A stretch of DNA of 64,000 bases from Bradyrhizobium cajani (GTDB taxonomy: Bacteria; Pseudomonadota; Alphaproteobacteria; Rhizobiales; Xanthobacteraceae), in NCBI RefSeq assembly GCF_009759665.1, contig NZ_WQNE01000014.1, positions 1 through 64,000 on the forward strand, read 5' to 3'. A program made the translations under genes and the position numbers. Below the pieces are notes generated by a model, which saw nothing but the letters and a program-made list of their open reading frames with translations, had not been told where the DNA came from and made no database searches. This document shows, one piece after another, positions 41,661 to 50,737 of the stretch; positions within the stretch are counted from its first letter, which is position 1; every line of letters starts with the position of its first letter.

Positions 41661-44600
41661 ATGCGTCGGGATTTGACAATCAAGACCGGCAGCATGGCCG
41701 GCACGTCGGATTTCAGGGTCCTTGCTCCGATCAAGAAAGGGTTCGTGCCGTCGCTGGACGCGACCACGTACACGACACGCGTCAAATACGTGCTGCGGAC
41801 GCTGAATGCCGGCCGCGCTGGCGCGTTCGAATTCGAACTCGCCCGCATCTTGTCCGACGCCGTGGATCGCGTTGGACGTATCCACTCCGTGGGCATCGCG
41901 GTGATCGAGGCCAAGGATCTCGCGTACAAGATCGGTGATCCCGTGCTCGATCCCGTGGACTACGTGCTGCTGACCGTGACGTTCGACGGCGCGTGGGAAG
42001 CCTACGTACGCATCATCTGGCAGAAGGTTTCGCGGCTGCTCGATCTCATCTTCTGCAATACCGAGGGTTACGTCCTCGGTTTTGAGAGCAGCTACGAAAC
42101 ATGGGGCGTATGGCTGAAGAGCAGGCAGACTGAGGCCTATTTTCTCTACGCCACACCCGATCTGACCGTGGATGACACCCGCTACCTGCGGATGGAGGAA
42201 CGGGTCTACCGGCGTGCCGAGGGCGCCGACGCCGAACGGCTGACCACGCAGATCAGGATTCCATCGCCGGAAGACATTGCGCGGCGGGGCATATTCCAGG
42301 TCGACGGCTTGGTCGGCGTGGATCCCACCAATGCCGGATTCAGCAAGCCGCTAACTCTCGAGGCCGCCGGCCGGCCCCCATTCCGTCACGGGGTGCGTAC
42401 CCTGGTCGGCCTCTACCGCTTGGCCGACTTCTATCCGCCCGACACGACCGACGGTCAGATTTTGCTCCGTGCCGCGCACGAGCTGCTGCCGGAATTCGTC
42501 GCCATGATCAACGACGGCACCGGCTACGAGCAAGGCGTCGGCCGCGCGCGTGAGCGCTTTGACGAGGCCATGGCCTGGTTGATGACCCCGCCCGACGTCG
42601 CGGACGTGCGGCGCAACCTGCCGCTTGCCCTTCCCTCCGCGCCTCCGTTGCAGGATCGCGGCAATGTGCAAGGCGGGATTCTGACGGCCTACCGTGATCC
42701 CCACCGTGATATGAGTCACGGCGGCCTGCTGTTGTTGCAGTTCTCGACGCCGGCTGCGTTGGCCGCGTTCCTGGACGCCCTGCACGTGACGTCGGAAGCC
42801 GACGATCTGAGCCAGCTGCAGTTCACCACCAATATCGCGTTTACGGTCGAGGGCCTGCGTCAGGCCGGACTGTCCGATGACGAAGTGCGCAGCCTGCCGG
42901 ACGAATTCGTGCAAGGCATGGAGCGGCGCGCCGGCCTGTTGGGCGACGTCCGCTGGAATCATCCCCGGCGCTGGCGCCTGCCGGCAAGCAACTGGAGCGA
43001 CGGGATCAATGCGCCAGACCTGCGCGAGGACGACCCGGCGGCCCGCATCGATATGAGCGCCGTCCACGCCGTGCTTCAACTCCGCCTGTTGTCCAGCGCT
43101 TCGCTGACGACAGCGGAGGCGAGAACACCGTTGCTGGACGAAATGAAGCGCCTGGTCCGCGCGGATCCTGGTGTAAGGCCGCTCTCGATCCAGTGGATGC
43201 AGCGTCAGTGCGATGCGTCCGGCGCGGTGCAGGACCATTTCGGTTTCCGCGACGGCACTTCGAACCCGGTGCTGAACAAGAGCGACGCAGGCAGGCTCTA
43301 TCCCAATCAGGTGCATCTCGGCGAGATCCTATGCGGTCATCCGAACCTGGCCGACGAGAAGGGCCCATTCGGCGACGATTCCAAGCGCGTTCACAGGCTG
43401 CTTCGCGACGGCAGCTTTCTGGCGCTGCGTAAACTGCGACAGGACGTCGAGGCGCTCGAGGAGGTCCTGTACCGCACGACGCGACAGGCGACCGAAGCGG
43501 CGACGCCCGGCGCCCCTGCCCTGACGCGCGAAACGCTGATGGCCAAAATGATGGGGCGCTGGCCTACCGGCCATCCGAAGGCGGGCGAGCCGCTGACCCC
43601 GGTGGCGCCGACGGATCCCGCGTGCAACGACTTCAACTTCGACTACGATACACAGGGGCAACTGTGCCCATTTCACGCGCACATACGGCGCGCCAATCCG
43701 CGGGTGCGGATCACGCCGGCAGATGGTGGCGCGCGGCCGCCCCGCATTGTCAGACGCGGCATGTCCTACGGTCCGCCCGTCAGGCCCGACGACTCGCAAG
43801 CCGTCAAGAATGCGCTGCAACAGGAACGCGGCCTCATCTTCATGGCGTACAACGCCAGCCTCGGCGAACAGTTCGAGGTGGTGCAGCGCTGGCTCGCCAG
43901 CGGCAACAGCTCGGGCTCCTACTCCGGCGAAAGCGATCCCCTCCTCGGCCTCGCCGAACCGGGCCGGCTCCGGCATTTCCGTTTCGAGCATAATGGCCAG
44001 ACCGTCCGCATGGCGCTGGACGGTTCGGACCGGCTGCACGACGAACCCCGTCCGTTCGTGCGCCTGGAATGGGGTGCGTATTTCTTTGCGCCATCGAAGA
44101 AGGCGCTCGCAGATTTGCGGCAATGGGCGGCGAGCCGTGATCGCCAGCCATCGGTGACGTGGAGTGCGGATGAAGGCGAAGAATACATCGCATGTCTGCA
44201 CGAGATCGAAAGACGGCAAGGCGAAGCCGCGGCGAAGGACGCGTGGAAGACGGCGCTCGAAGATCCGGGTTCAGCAATGCATTTCGTCAATGCGTCGATC
44301 TGGGCCGCGATCCGCGAGCGCCACGGCGGCGTGTTGCGCACGCCCTTCGGGGTATTGGTGGCCGACCGGGACATGGTCCATCAGGTCTTTGCCGATCCCG
44401 AGCGCAGGTTGACGATCACCGGCTACCTCCCCCGCATGCGACAGTCGTTCGGCATTCTCTACCTCGGCCTGGACGCCGGACAGCAAGACCAGGCCTACGA
44501 GCAGGAATCCGAAGCCTGCAATAGGGCCATCATGTACCTCGACCAGCCGAAGGCGTTCGAGCTGGCGCGAAAGACGATCAACAGAGTGCTGGAACGTTTG

Positions 44601-46448
44601 GTCGATGACGCGAAGAGATATGCCGAGATGGATGGGGAAGCGCGCTGGGATCTGACGGTCGATGTGGACGAACTGCTGGAGCCGTTGCTGGCCGAGTTCT
44701 GTGAAGAGTGGTTCGGGCTGAGTGAGCAAGGCGGTTACTTCCGTCGCGACGGCTATCGCTGGGACTGGAGGCCGGGCAAGCCGCCAACCTATCCCGGTCA
44801 TTTCCTCTCACCTTCGCGCTACATCTTCCAGCCGCATCCAAACGCGGAAGTGGAGAAGATCGGCGCCGCACATGGCAGCGCCGTACGCGCCGTCATGGTC
44901 GATTTCCTCAACCGGTTCAAGGCAACGATCAGCGCACCTGTCACGCGACAGGTGCTCGATTCTCCGCGCGCCCAGGACGACATCCCATTCGTGGCGCGCA
45001 CGATCGCCGGCGCCATGATGGGCTTTATCCCGACCGTCGACGGCAATCTGCGCCGGATATTGAATGAATGGCTGCGCGAAGGAACGCTGTGGTCGTTGCG
45101 CGCGCGCTATGCCGGCACCTATGCAACGGATTACACCGATGCCCTCAACCGGTTGAGAGACGACTTCATCCCGGCGATGCAACTGCGTGCGGTGCCCGAA
45201 TTGATATGGCGGACGGCCGTCGTGTCGCACACGCTGGGAGAGGGCAAGCATGCGGTCGCGGTCGAGCCGGGCGACGTCATCGTCGCTGGCGCGGTTTCAG
45301 CCACCCAGCAAAACCTCGCCGAAGGCAGCCAGGACGTCTATCCCGCCTTCGGGGGCAGCCGCAGCGCCCCTGGCCATCCTACGCATTCGTGCCCCGGAGC
45401 GCATCCGGCGCTGGCCGTGATGATGGGTTTCTTCAGCGCGCTGGTGGAATCGCCGCTGCGGTTACGCGCCGGCGCCGGCCCGCTGACTTTGAACGTGGAC
45501 GGAAGGCTGCCGTCGCAGCCCGGCTCTCCCCTCACCCTTGCCCTGGAGTCCAGAATGCTGACCGCCAACGACTTCCGTTCGTTTGATCTCCGTTCGTCGC
45601 CCGTTTCGTCGCTCCACGATCCCCATGCATTTCAGATCCAGGACGCCACCAGGGTGCAGAGAGCGGCCCTGGCGGAGCTGGTGACGCTTGGTGATTCCTG
45701 GCTGTTCAAATTCCCGTTCGGTTTACGTCCGAGCCTCGTCGCATCACTTGAGAAGCTCGGATACTTTGCGGCCAACAGCCATCGCTTCGGCACATCCGGC
45801 GCGCGCCTGGAGGACATGGCCAGTGAGCAAAGCCTTGATGCACTGAGAAACTGTTTCCAAAACCCCAATCCCTTCGACCCGGCACCGCGGGCGCTGCTGA
45901 TCGGCGGCGGCGGAAACGACGTGGTCTTCCGTCCCAGCACACCGACGACCACGGCGCTCTACAAGATGTTGCGCCAGGCGCCGGCGGCCGGCGTCGACCC
46001 GCTGATCGAGGACGAGGTCCATGCGTTCATCGATGTCAAGATCGCCAACTTCTACCGGACCATCCTCAATGCCGTCGTCGACGTGACCGACATTCCCATC
46101 CTGATCCACAACTACGACCATTCGATTCCCGACGGCCGAAGGGATCCGGCGGCCGGGCCATGGCTGTTTCCAATCTTCACCGCACGCGGCATCACCGACC
46201 TGTCTGTGTCGCGAGAGCTGACGCGACGTCTGATCGACCGGGTTGGCGCTATGGTGGCGACTGTCGCAGCCGAGTATCCGGGCCGCGTGTCGCTGGTCAA
46301 AACCGCCGGCACGCTGGAGGCGGATCCCCGTTATCAAGTGGACTACAAGCTGTTGTGGGCCAATGAATTCCATCCCAACGAGGATGGCTACGACCTGCTG
46401 GCAAAGGTGGTCGGCAGCAAGCTCAGGGATGTACTCCACGTTGGCTGA
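41661..46448 (+). CDS. DyP-type peroxidase / P450-like / SGNH hydrolase fusion protein
   Basis: This 1595-residue protein joins at least three enzyme-like domains. Residues 1-330 are unassigned, without a signal peptide. About 335-810 is a DyP-type haem peroxidase: VQGGIL, F-G-F-R-D531-G (the GxxDG catalytic motif), CPFHAH674IRRANPR with the proximal His, and RRGMSYG. About 870-1290 is P450-like: HGGVLRTPFGVLVAD at its start and a haem-Cys loop HSC1244PGAHPALA. The ExxR Glu of the P450 K-helix is not seen (AMQLR at that place). About 1335-1595 is SGNH-hydrolase-like, with GD1345S1346W, GGGGN1419D and a C-terminal H1571 in NEFHPNEDGY. The ATG follows GGGGAGA. The end overlaps the convergent cyclase gene by 26 nt. 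I know of no characterised protein with this order. Confidence 0.85.
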   Translation: MRRDLTIKTGSMAGTSDFRVLAPIKKGFVPSLDATTYTTRVKYVLRTLNAGRAGAFEFELARILSDAVDRVGRIHSVGIAVIEAKDLAYKIGDPVLDPVDYVLLTVTFDGAWEAYVRIIWQKVSRLLDLIFCNTEGYVLGFESSYETWGVWLKSRQTEAYFLYATPDLTVDDTRYLRMEERVYRRAEGADAERLTTQIRIPSPEDIARRGIFQVDGLVGVDPTNAGFSKPLTLEAAGRPPFRHGVRTLVGLYRLADFYPPDTTDGQILLRAAHELLPEFVAMINDGTGYEQGVGRARERFDEAMAWLMTPPDVADVRRNLPLALPSAPPLQDRGNVQGGILTAYRDPHRDMSHGGLLLLQFSTPAALAAFLDALHVTSEADDLSQLQFTTNIAFTVEGLRQAGLSDDEVRSLPDEFVQGMERRAGLLGDVRWNHPRRWRLPASNWSDGINAPDLREDDPAARIDMSAVHAVLQLRLLSSASLTTAEARTPLLDEMKRLVRADPGVRPLSIQWMQRQCDASGAVQDHFGFRDGTSNPVLNKSDAGRLYPNQVHLGEILCGHPNLADEKGPFGDDSKRVHRLLRDGSFLALRKLRQDVEALEEVLYRTTRQATEAATPGAPALTRETLMAKMMGRWPTGHPKAGEPLTPVAPTDPACNDFNFDYDTQGQLCPFHAHIRRANPRVRITPADGGARPPRIVRRGMSYGPPVRPDDSQAVKNALQQERGLIFMAYNASLGEQFEVVQRWLASGNSSGSYSGESDPLLGLAEPGRLRHFRFEHNGQTVRMALDGSDRLHDEPRPFVRLEWGAYFFAPSKKALADLRQWAASRDRQPSVTWSADEGEEYIACLHEIERRQGEAAAKDAWKTALEDPGSAMHFVNASIWAAIRERHGGVLRTPFGVLVADRDMVHQVFADPERRLTITGYLPRMRQSFGILYLGLDAGQQDQAYEQESEACNRAIMYLDQPKAFELARKTINRVLERLVDDAKRYAEMDGEARWDLTVDVDELLEPLLAEFCEEWFGLSEQGGYFRRDGYRWDWRPGKPPTYPGHFLSPSRYIFQPHPNAEVEKIGAAHGSAVRAVMVDFLNRFKATISAPVTRQVLDSPRAQDDIPFVARTIAGAMMGFIPTVDGNLRRILNEWLREGTLWSLRARYAGTYATDYTDALNRLRDDFIPAMQLRAVPELIWRTAVVSHTLGEGKHAVAVEPGDVIVAGAVSATQQNLAEGSQDVYPAFGGSRSAPGHPTHSCPGAHPALAVMMGFFSALVESPLRLRAGAGPLTLNVDGRLPSQPGSPLTLALESRMLTANDFRSFDLRSSPVSSLHDPHAFQIQDATRVQRAALAELVTLGDSWLFKFPFGLRPSLVASLEKLGYFAANSHRFGTSGARLEDMASEQSLDALRNCFQNPNPFDPAPRALLIGGGGNDVVFRPSTPTTTALYKMLRQAPAAGVDPLIEDEVHAFIDVKIANFYRTILNAVVDVTDIPILIHNYDHSIPDGRRDPAAGPWLFPIFTARGITDLSVSRELTRRLIDRVGAMVATVAAEYPGRVSLVKTAGTLEADPRYQVDYKLLWANEFHPNEDGYDLLAKVVGSKLRDVLHVG

Positions 46449-49400
46449 CGGGCGTGCCGCTCACGGAGCGGATCGCCCTTTCGGCGTGCCAATGCATGCC
46501 GAGCGCGGATAGTTGCGCGGCGGCTTCCGTTGCGATCTGGTGGGCCGCCTCATCCTGCCCTTGTCGCGCGAGAAGTTCACCGCGCGTGGCCAGGTTCAGC
46601 GCCCCCTCGCGTAGCGAACCGCGCCAGCCGGCGGAAGCTTCGGCGCGCCGCAACCAGCGGTGGCTTAGTCCAAAATCCTGGCGCAAGGCCGCGAGCTTCG
46701 CGAGCGAGCGGCATGCCGTCGCCTCGCCCAGCCGCTCGCCCTCACGTGCGCGGCGCAGGATATGGGCGGCGTACCGCCGTGCAGTATCGACATCGCCTTC
46801 GGCCGTCGCCGCCTCGACCAGCCAGCTATATTGAACCGACGTGTAGAAGTGGAAGTTTCGCCCCTCCATCCATTGCACGGCGTTCCGCAATTGTTGCAAA
46901 GCGTCGGCATCGCCGGTCGCCGACCAGCGGGCAAATCCGGACGCGGCGCGGCATGACGCCAGCAGCAGCAGGCTGCGCATGTTCTCGGCGACCCGCGCGC
47001 CCTCGACCGCGAGTCGCTCCGCCTCCTGCCAGCGACCTTGCCAGACCAGGACGACCGAAATCCAATTGCGCACTGAACTGACGACCGGGTGGGTCGAGCC
47101 TTCGACGAGTGCCATCGCTTCGTTGAAGCAGTCATGAGCGCCTTCGAAGTCGCCCCGATCGGCCAGCACACTGCCCTTGCACGACAACCCGTAGGCCGAG
47201 CCGAAGGAAATAGCTCCGTGCCGGCGGCTGCGCTTCTGCTGCGTCGAGATGGCAGCGTCGATCAAGGCAATGGCTTCGTCGTATTGGCAGCTTGCGGCGA
47301 GAATCTGGCCCAGCACGGCTTCGATCTGGGCCACCAGGCGGTGGTCACCGATCTCGCGCGCCAATTCCAGTGCTGTCCTTGTATGTGTCACCCCCTCCCG
47401 AAAGCGCCCGAACCCATAACACATGTAGCCAAGCCATTCATACGAATTGGCCATCGCTCTGGTGTCACCGAGCGAGCGCGCGATCGCGACCGCCTGCTCG
47501 AACACTGTGGTGTCATCGGTCAACGAGAGCGGGTCGAATATGTTGGCCATGCCCAATTTGTTGGCCAGCAAGCACCATTGCAGAGACTGCTCGCGCGAGC
47601 GGTCCTGCACGCGATCCAGCGCTTGCATGGCCACCTGATACTGGGCACGAGCACGGTCCAGCGCGAACGCAGCCATGGCCTTGTCGCCGGCGCGTTCGGC
47701 ATAATGGGCAGCGCTCTCCCAGAGGCCTGCGCCGCGCGAGTGGTAGGCCAGCGCTTCAAGCGTGTCTTCGCGATTGGCCTGCTCGGACAGTGCCAACAAT
47801 GTGGCTTCGATGCGCTTGTGCAAGGCCTGACGCTCATGCAGGCCGATCGTGTCGTACACCGCGTCCCGCGTGATGCCATGCTTGAAGCGAAGGACACCGC
47901 CCGCCGGATCGGCATAGAGAAAATCGGCATCCGCCAATGCCCGCACGGTGGCCGGGTCGGGTTCGCTGCCGCAAGCCGAAACCAGCAATCCGTGCGGCAC
48001 CGTGTTTCCGATCACCGCCGCTGCGCGTACCACGCTCATCTCATCAGGCGGCAGGCGCGCCAGCCTCGAGGCGACCAGCGTTCCGATCCAGCCCTGCTTG
48101 CTGCGGGCTTCGAATGAAACGGGATCGTTGTCGTTGGCCGCAACGGAATGGCACAGCTCTTCGATAAACAGTGGCACCCCGCCGGCATAGGCATGAATGC
48201 GGGCCACCAGGAAGGGATCGGCCTGTGGCACCCAGCGTCGTACGGCAAGGTCGGTTTCCGGGCCCTGAAACGGCTCCAGTTGCAGGTGCGGCGCGCCGGA
48301 AATCCACGCGGTGCCGTCGTCGCGCGGCCGGCTGGCGAGGATGACGCGCGGTCCGTTGGGCAATTGCAGGAGCGCCTCCAGCAACTGCCGGCTCGCGTCG
48401 TCGGACCATTGCCAGTCATCGATCGCCAGCACCAGCGCACCCTGCGCGGATATGGCAGTGAAGAATCCGAGCAGGTCACCGACCACGCCATCGACGGTCA
48501 TCCGGCCGCCGCGCGCATCGGCGCCGGTCGACGCCAGCCCGAGGATCGATTCAGCGCGCGGACCGAGCTGATCGGCCCATGGCTGGAGGCAGGCACGGGC
48601 CGTCTCGTCGGCCTCGACGATGGATGCGTCCGGTTGGATTCCCAGGTAGGCGCGCAGCATTTGCAGGAATGGTTGCAGAACCTCGGCGCCGACATAGCTT
48701 TCGCAGTTACCCCGCAGCAGCTTGAACTGTTCGCTACCGCAGTGTCGCAACACTTCTTCCAGAAGGCGCGTCTTCCCGAGCCCGGGACCGCCGACGACGA
48801 CCACGCAACGTTGCGTGGCCGGATGTCCCTGCTCGAGGAAGTCTGTCAGAAAGTCGAAGACCTCGGTGCGACCAATAAAGGGCGTCAAACCGCGACGGGA
48901 CGTTGCCTCGAAGCGCCGGGTGGCCGAGCTTCGTCTCAGCACCACGCGCGCCTGCGGCATTCCAGGCGCGGCACCCTCAAGGTAGGCGCCGAGCTCGAAG
49001 AAATTTGCAAGCGGACCAAGGGCATCGACGCTAGCCAGGACCTGGCCCGGTGCGGCGTAGCGCGACAGGTGCGCCGCTGTGTTCACGACGTCGCCGATCA
49101 GGTCGTACCGCCCGGACTCGATATCCCCCTCCGTCAGGAGCAAGGTGCCGGCGTGGATGCCGGAGTGCATTCGAAGCGGCATCAGAGCCGGCGACACGCC
49201 ATGGTGGCGCAACTGCCCGACCCACTCGTGGATATCGAGTGCCGCTTCCGCGGCACGACGACCGTCATCCTCGCCCGACCGGGGATAGCCGAACACGGCG
49301 AGGGCGCCGTCCCCCTGCGTTCTGATGATACGACCGCCGTGCTTGTCCACCGCGCGATGCCAGATCTCCCGCAGTTGACTCAGGAGTTCGGAAAGGTGCT

Positions 49401-49503
49401 CGGACTCGATATCCCTGCCCAGGGCGGTGGACCCCACGAGGTCAGAGAAAAGCACCGTCAAGCGATGACGTTCGCCTTTCGGGTCGCGGGTGTGCGTGTT
49501 CAT
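46423..49503 (-). CDS. Class III nucleotide cyclase / AAA ATPase / TPR regulator
   Basis: This 1026-residue protein starts with a class III adenylate/guanylate cyclase domain (about 12-185): FSD21LVGST and GD65GALAVFG carry the metal-binding Asp pair, and DLIGDVVNTAAHL holds the transition-state Asn. An ATPase region follows, with Walker A GGPGLGKTR near 235-243 and a Walker-B-like LVLAIDDWQW near 355. From about 560 to the end are TPR-like helical repeats. Such cyclase-ATPase-TPR proteins are thought to sense a signal through the C-terminal part; the ligand is unknown. The ATG at 49503 was preferred over a TTG nine codons earlier. Its 3' end overlaps the convergent fusion gene. Confidence 0.88.
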   Translation of the reverse strand: MNTHTRDPKGERHRLTVLFSDLVGSTALGRDIESEHLSELLSQLREIWHRAVDKHGGRIIRTQGDGALAVFGYPRSGEDDGRRAAEAALDIHEWVGQLRHHGVSPALMPLRMHSGIHAGTLLLTEGDIESGRYDLIGDVVNTAAHLSRYAAPGQVLASVDALGPLANFFELGAYLEGAAPGMPQARVVLRRSSATRRFEATSRRGLTPFIGRTEVFDFLTDFLEQGHPATQRCVVVVGGPGLGKTRLLEEVLRHCGSEQFKLLRGNCESYVGAEVLQPFLQMLRAYLGIQPDASIVEADETARACLQPWADQLGPRAESILGLASTGADARGGRMTVDGVVGDLLGFFTAISAQGALVLAIDDWQWSDDASRQLLEALLQLPNGPRVILASRPRDDGTAWISGAPHLQLEPFQGPETDLAVRRWVPQADPFLVARIHAYAGGVPLFIEELCHSVAANDNDPVSFEARSKQGWIGTLVASRLARLPPDEMSVVRAAAVIGNTVPHGLLVSACGSEPDPATVRALADADFLYADPAGGVLRFKHGITRDAVYDTIGLHERQALHKRIEATLLALSEQANREDTLEALAYHSRGAGLWESAAHYAERAGDKAMAAFALDRARAQYQVAMQALDRVQDRSREQSLQWCLLANKLGMANIFDPLSLTDDTTVFEQAVAIARSLGDTRAMANSYEWLGYMCYGFGRFREGVTHTRTALELAREIGDHRLVAQIEAVLGQILAASCQYDEAIALIDAAISTQQKRSRRHGAISFGSAYGLSCKGSVLADRGDFEGAHDCFNEAMALVEGSTHPVVSSVRNWISVVLVWQGRWQEAERLAVEGARVAENMRSLLLLASCRAASGFARWSATGDADALQQLRNAVQWMEGRNFHFYTSVQYSWLVEAATAEGDVDTARRYAAHILRRAREGERLGEATACRSLAKLAALRQDFGLSHRWLRRAEASAGWRGSLREGALNLATRGELLARQGQDEAAHQIATEAAAQLSALGMHWHAERAIRSVSGTPVSQRGVHP

Positions 49504-49827
49504 CGTCGGTCGCGGCCAGCTCGTTGCCAAACAGCAAGTACGGTCCCCAGCAGGCGCCAGACCGGATGCCGCAAGGCATCATACACACCCCTAGTATCCC
49601 GCCTACCCTCCGCAAGCACAAGGTGAAAGCTAGTGAGGTCGCATTTTCCGAACCCGGCTCTCGGCGTGGCCGCCTCGAAACCAAATCTAACCCATTCAAA
49701 AATTTGATGCATTTCCCCTGATGGACAGTCCACGAGGTCCGCTGCGTGCACGAAAACCCGCCCCAGCCCATCCCATCCGGCAACGCGAATGCCCCCGGGG
49801 GGCAGTCCTCGGCGCTGCCCTGCGGCG
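49504..49827. other. Intergenic region, no supported gene
   Basis: Minus-strand frames here are open but translate to low-complexity Arg/Gly/Ala sequence without a start site or domain. It separates the cyclase gene from the secreted-protein gene, both on the minus strand, and should hold the cyclase promoter. Confidence 0.35.
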
Positions 49828-50655
49828 CTAGCGCAGCGGCAACAGATCGAGCTGGCTCTGCGCCTTCTTGACGATTGCGGCGAACCAGCTCTGGCTTGGC
49901 GCTTCCTTGGCGAAGCACGCCGTAAAGGCTGCCATCGCATTGTCTTCACGGGTCATGTCGCCGCGCGGGTCCTTCTTGTCCACCGGCTTTGCCATCATCT
50001 GCTTCCAGATCTTTTCGCAAGGCGGGATCGGGGCGGTCTTCACCGCGTCGCTCGTGGCGACGAAGAAAACCTTGTCGCCCTGGATCGCGACGACGTCGAT
50101 TTCATCGGGGGGCCCCTTGAGATCGCCGTTGCCGCGCACGCCGAGCACGGCGACCGCTGTGCTCGCGGATGCAGGTTTCGTGATCGGCAGCTCCGCATAT
50201 TTGGCGAAGGCCGCATCCTGGATCGCATAATAGTAGAAGCGGTCCGATCTGAGCGCGGCGCCGATCTCCTGCGGCATGCCGTCGTCGCGGTGCTCGGCAA
50301 GCCAGTGCTTGAGCAGCGCTGTCGTGGTCACCACGGCTTGCGTCTTGTCGCCTTCCGAGGCGAAGCCAAGCCCGTCGAGATGTCCGAAGCCGATGTCATT
50401 TTTGAACAGCGTGTCGACATTGGATTTGCCCTCCGTCGGCAGCCCCTTGATGGTGACCGGTCCCACAAGGCTGCGCAGCGCGCCCGCCAGCTCCTTCAGG
50501 GCGGCGTCGTGCTGCTTATAGATCTCGTCGCTCTCCTTGGCCTTGGAGAACTTTGCGATGTAGCGATCGCGCAGATCGAGATAGTGCTGCTCGGGCGTGG
50601 CCGCATATGCGGGCGTGGCCAGGACGAGCAGGCAGAGCAAGGCAAGCGATCTCAT
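49828..50655 (-). CDS. Exported hypothetical protein
   Basis: This 275-residue protein has a signal peptide ending PAYAATPE. The mature part is helical at first (HYLDLRDRYIAKFSKAKESD) and then mixed, with two cysteines (PPCEKIWKQM; AFTACFAKEA) that may form a disulphide in the periplasm. I recognise no family. The start at 50655 is chosen because it begins the signal peptide; a longer frame does not. It lies 83 nt after the PepSY protein gene in the same direction and may belong to the iron-uptake group. Confidence 0.6.
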   Translation of the reverse strand: MRSLALLCLLVLATPAYAATPEQHYLDLRDRYIAKFSKAKESDEIYKQHDAALKELAGALRSLVGPVTIKGLPTEGKSNVDTLFKNDIGFGHLDGLGFASEGDKTQAVVTTTALLKHWLAEHRDDGMPQEIGAALRSDRFYYYAIQDAAFAKYAELPITKPASASTAVAVLGVRGNGDLKGPPDEIDVVAIQGDKVFFVATSDAVKTAPIPPCEKIWKQMMAKPVDKKDPRGDMTREDNAMAAFTACFAKEAPSQSWFAAIVKKAQSQLDLLPLR

Positions 50656-50737
50656 GGCAAGTTCCGGCGGGGGCGATCTCCAGTCTTTGTGCCGGGGCCG
50701 GCCGGGAAGGTTCATCCGCGAAACCGATGCGGGAGTC

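Noticed and set aside
49442..49949. Minus-strand frames between the cyclase and secreted-protein genes
   Set aside because: They overlap real genes at both ends and carry no recognisable domain.
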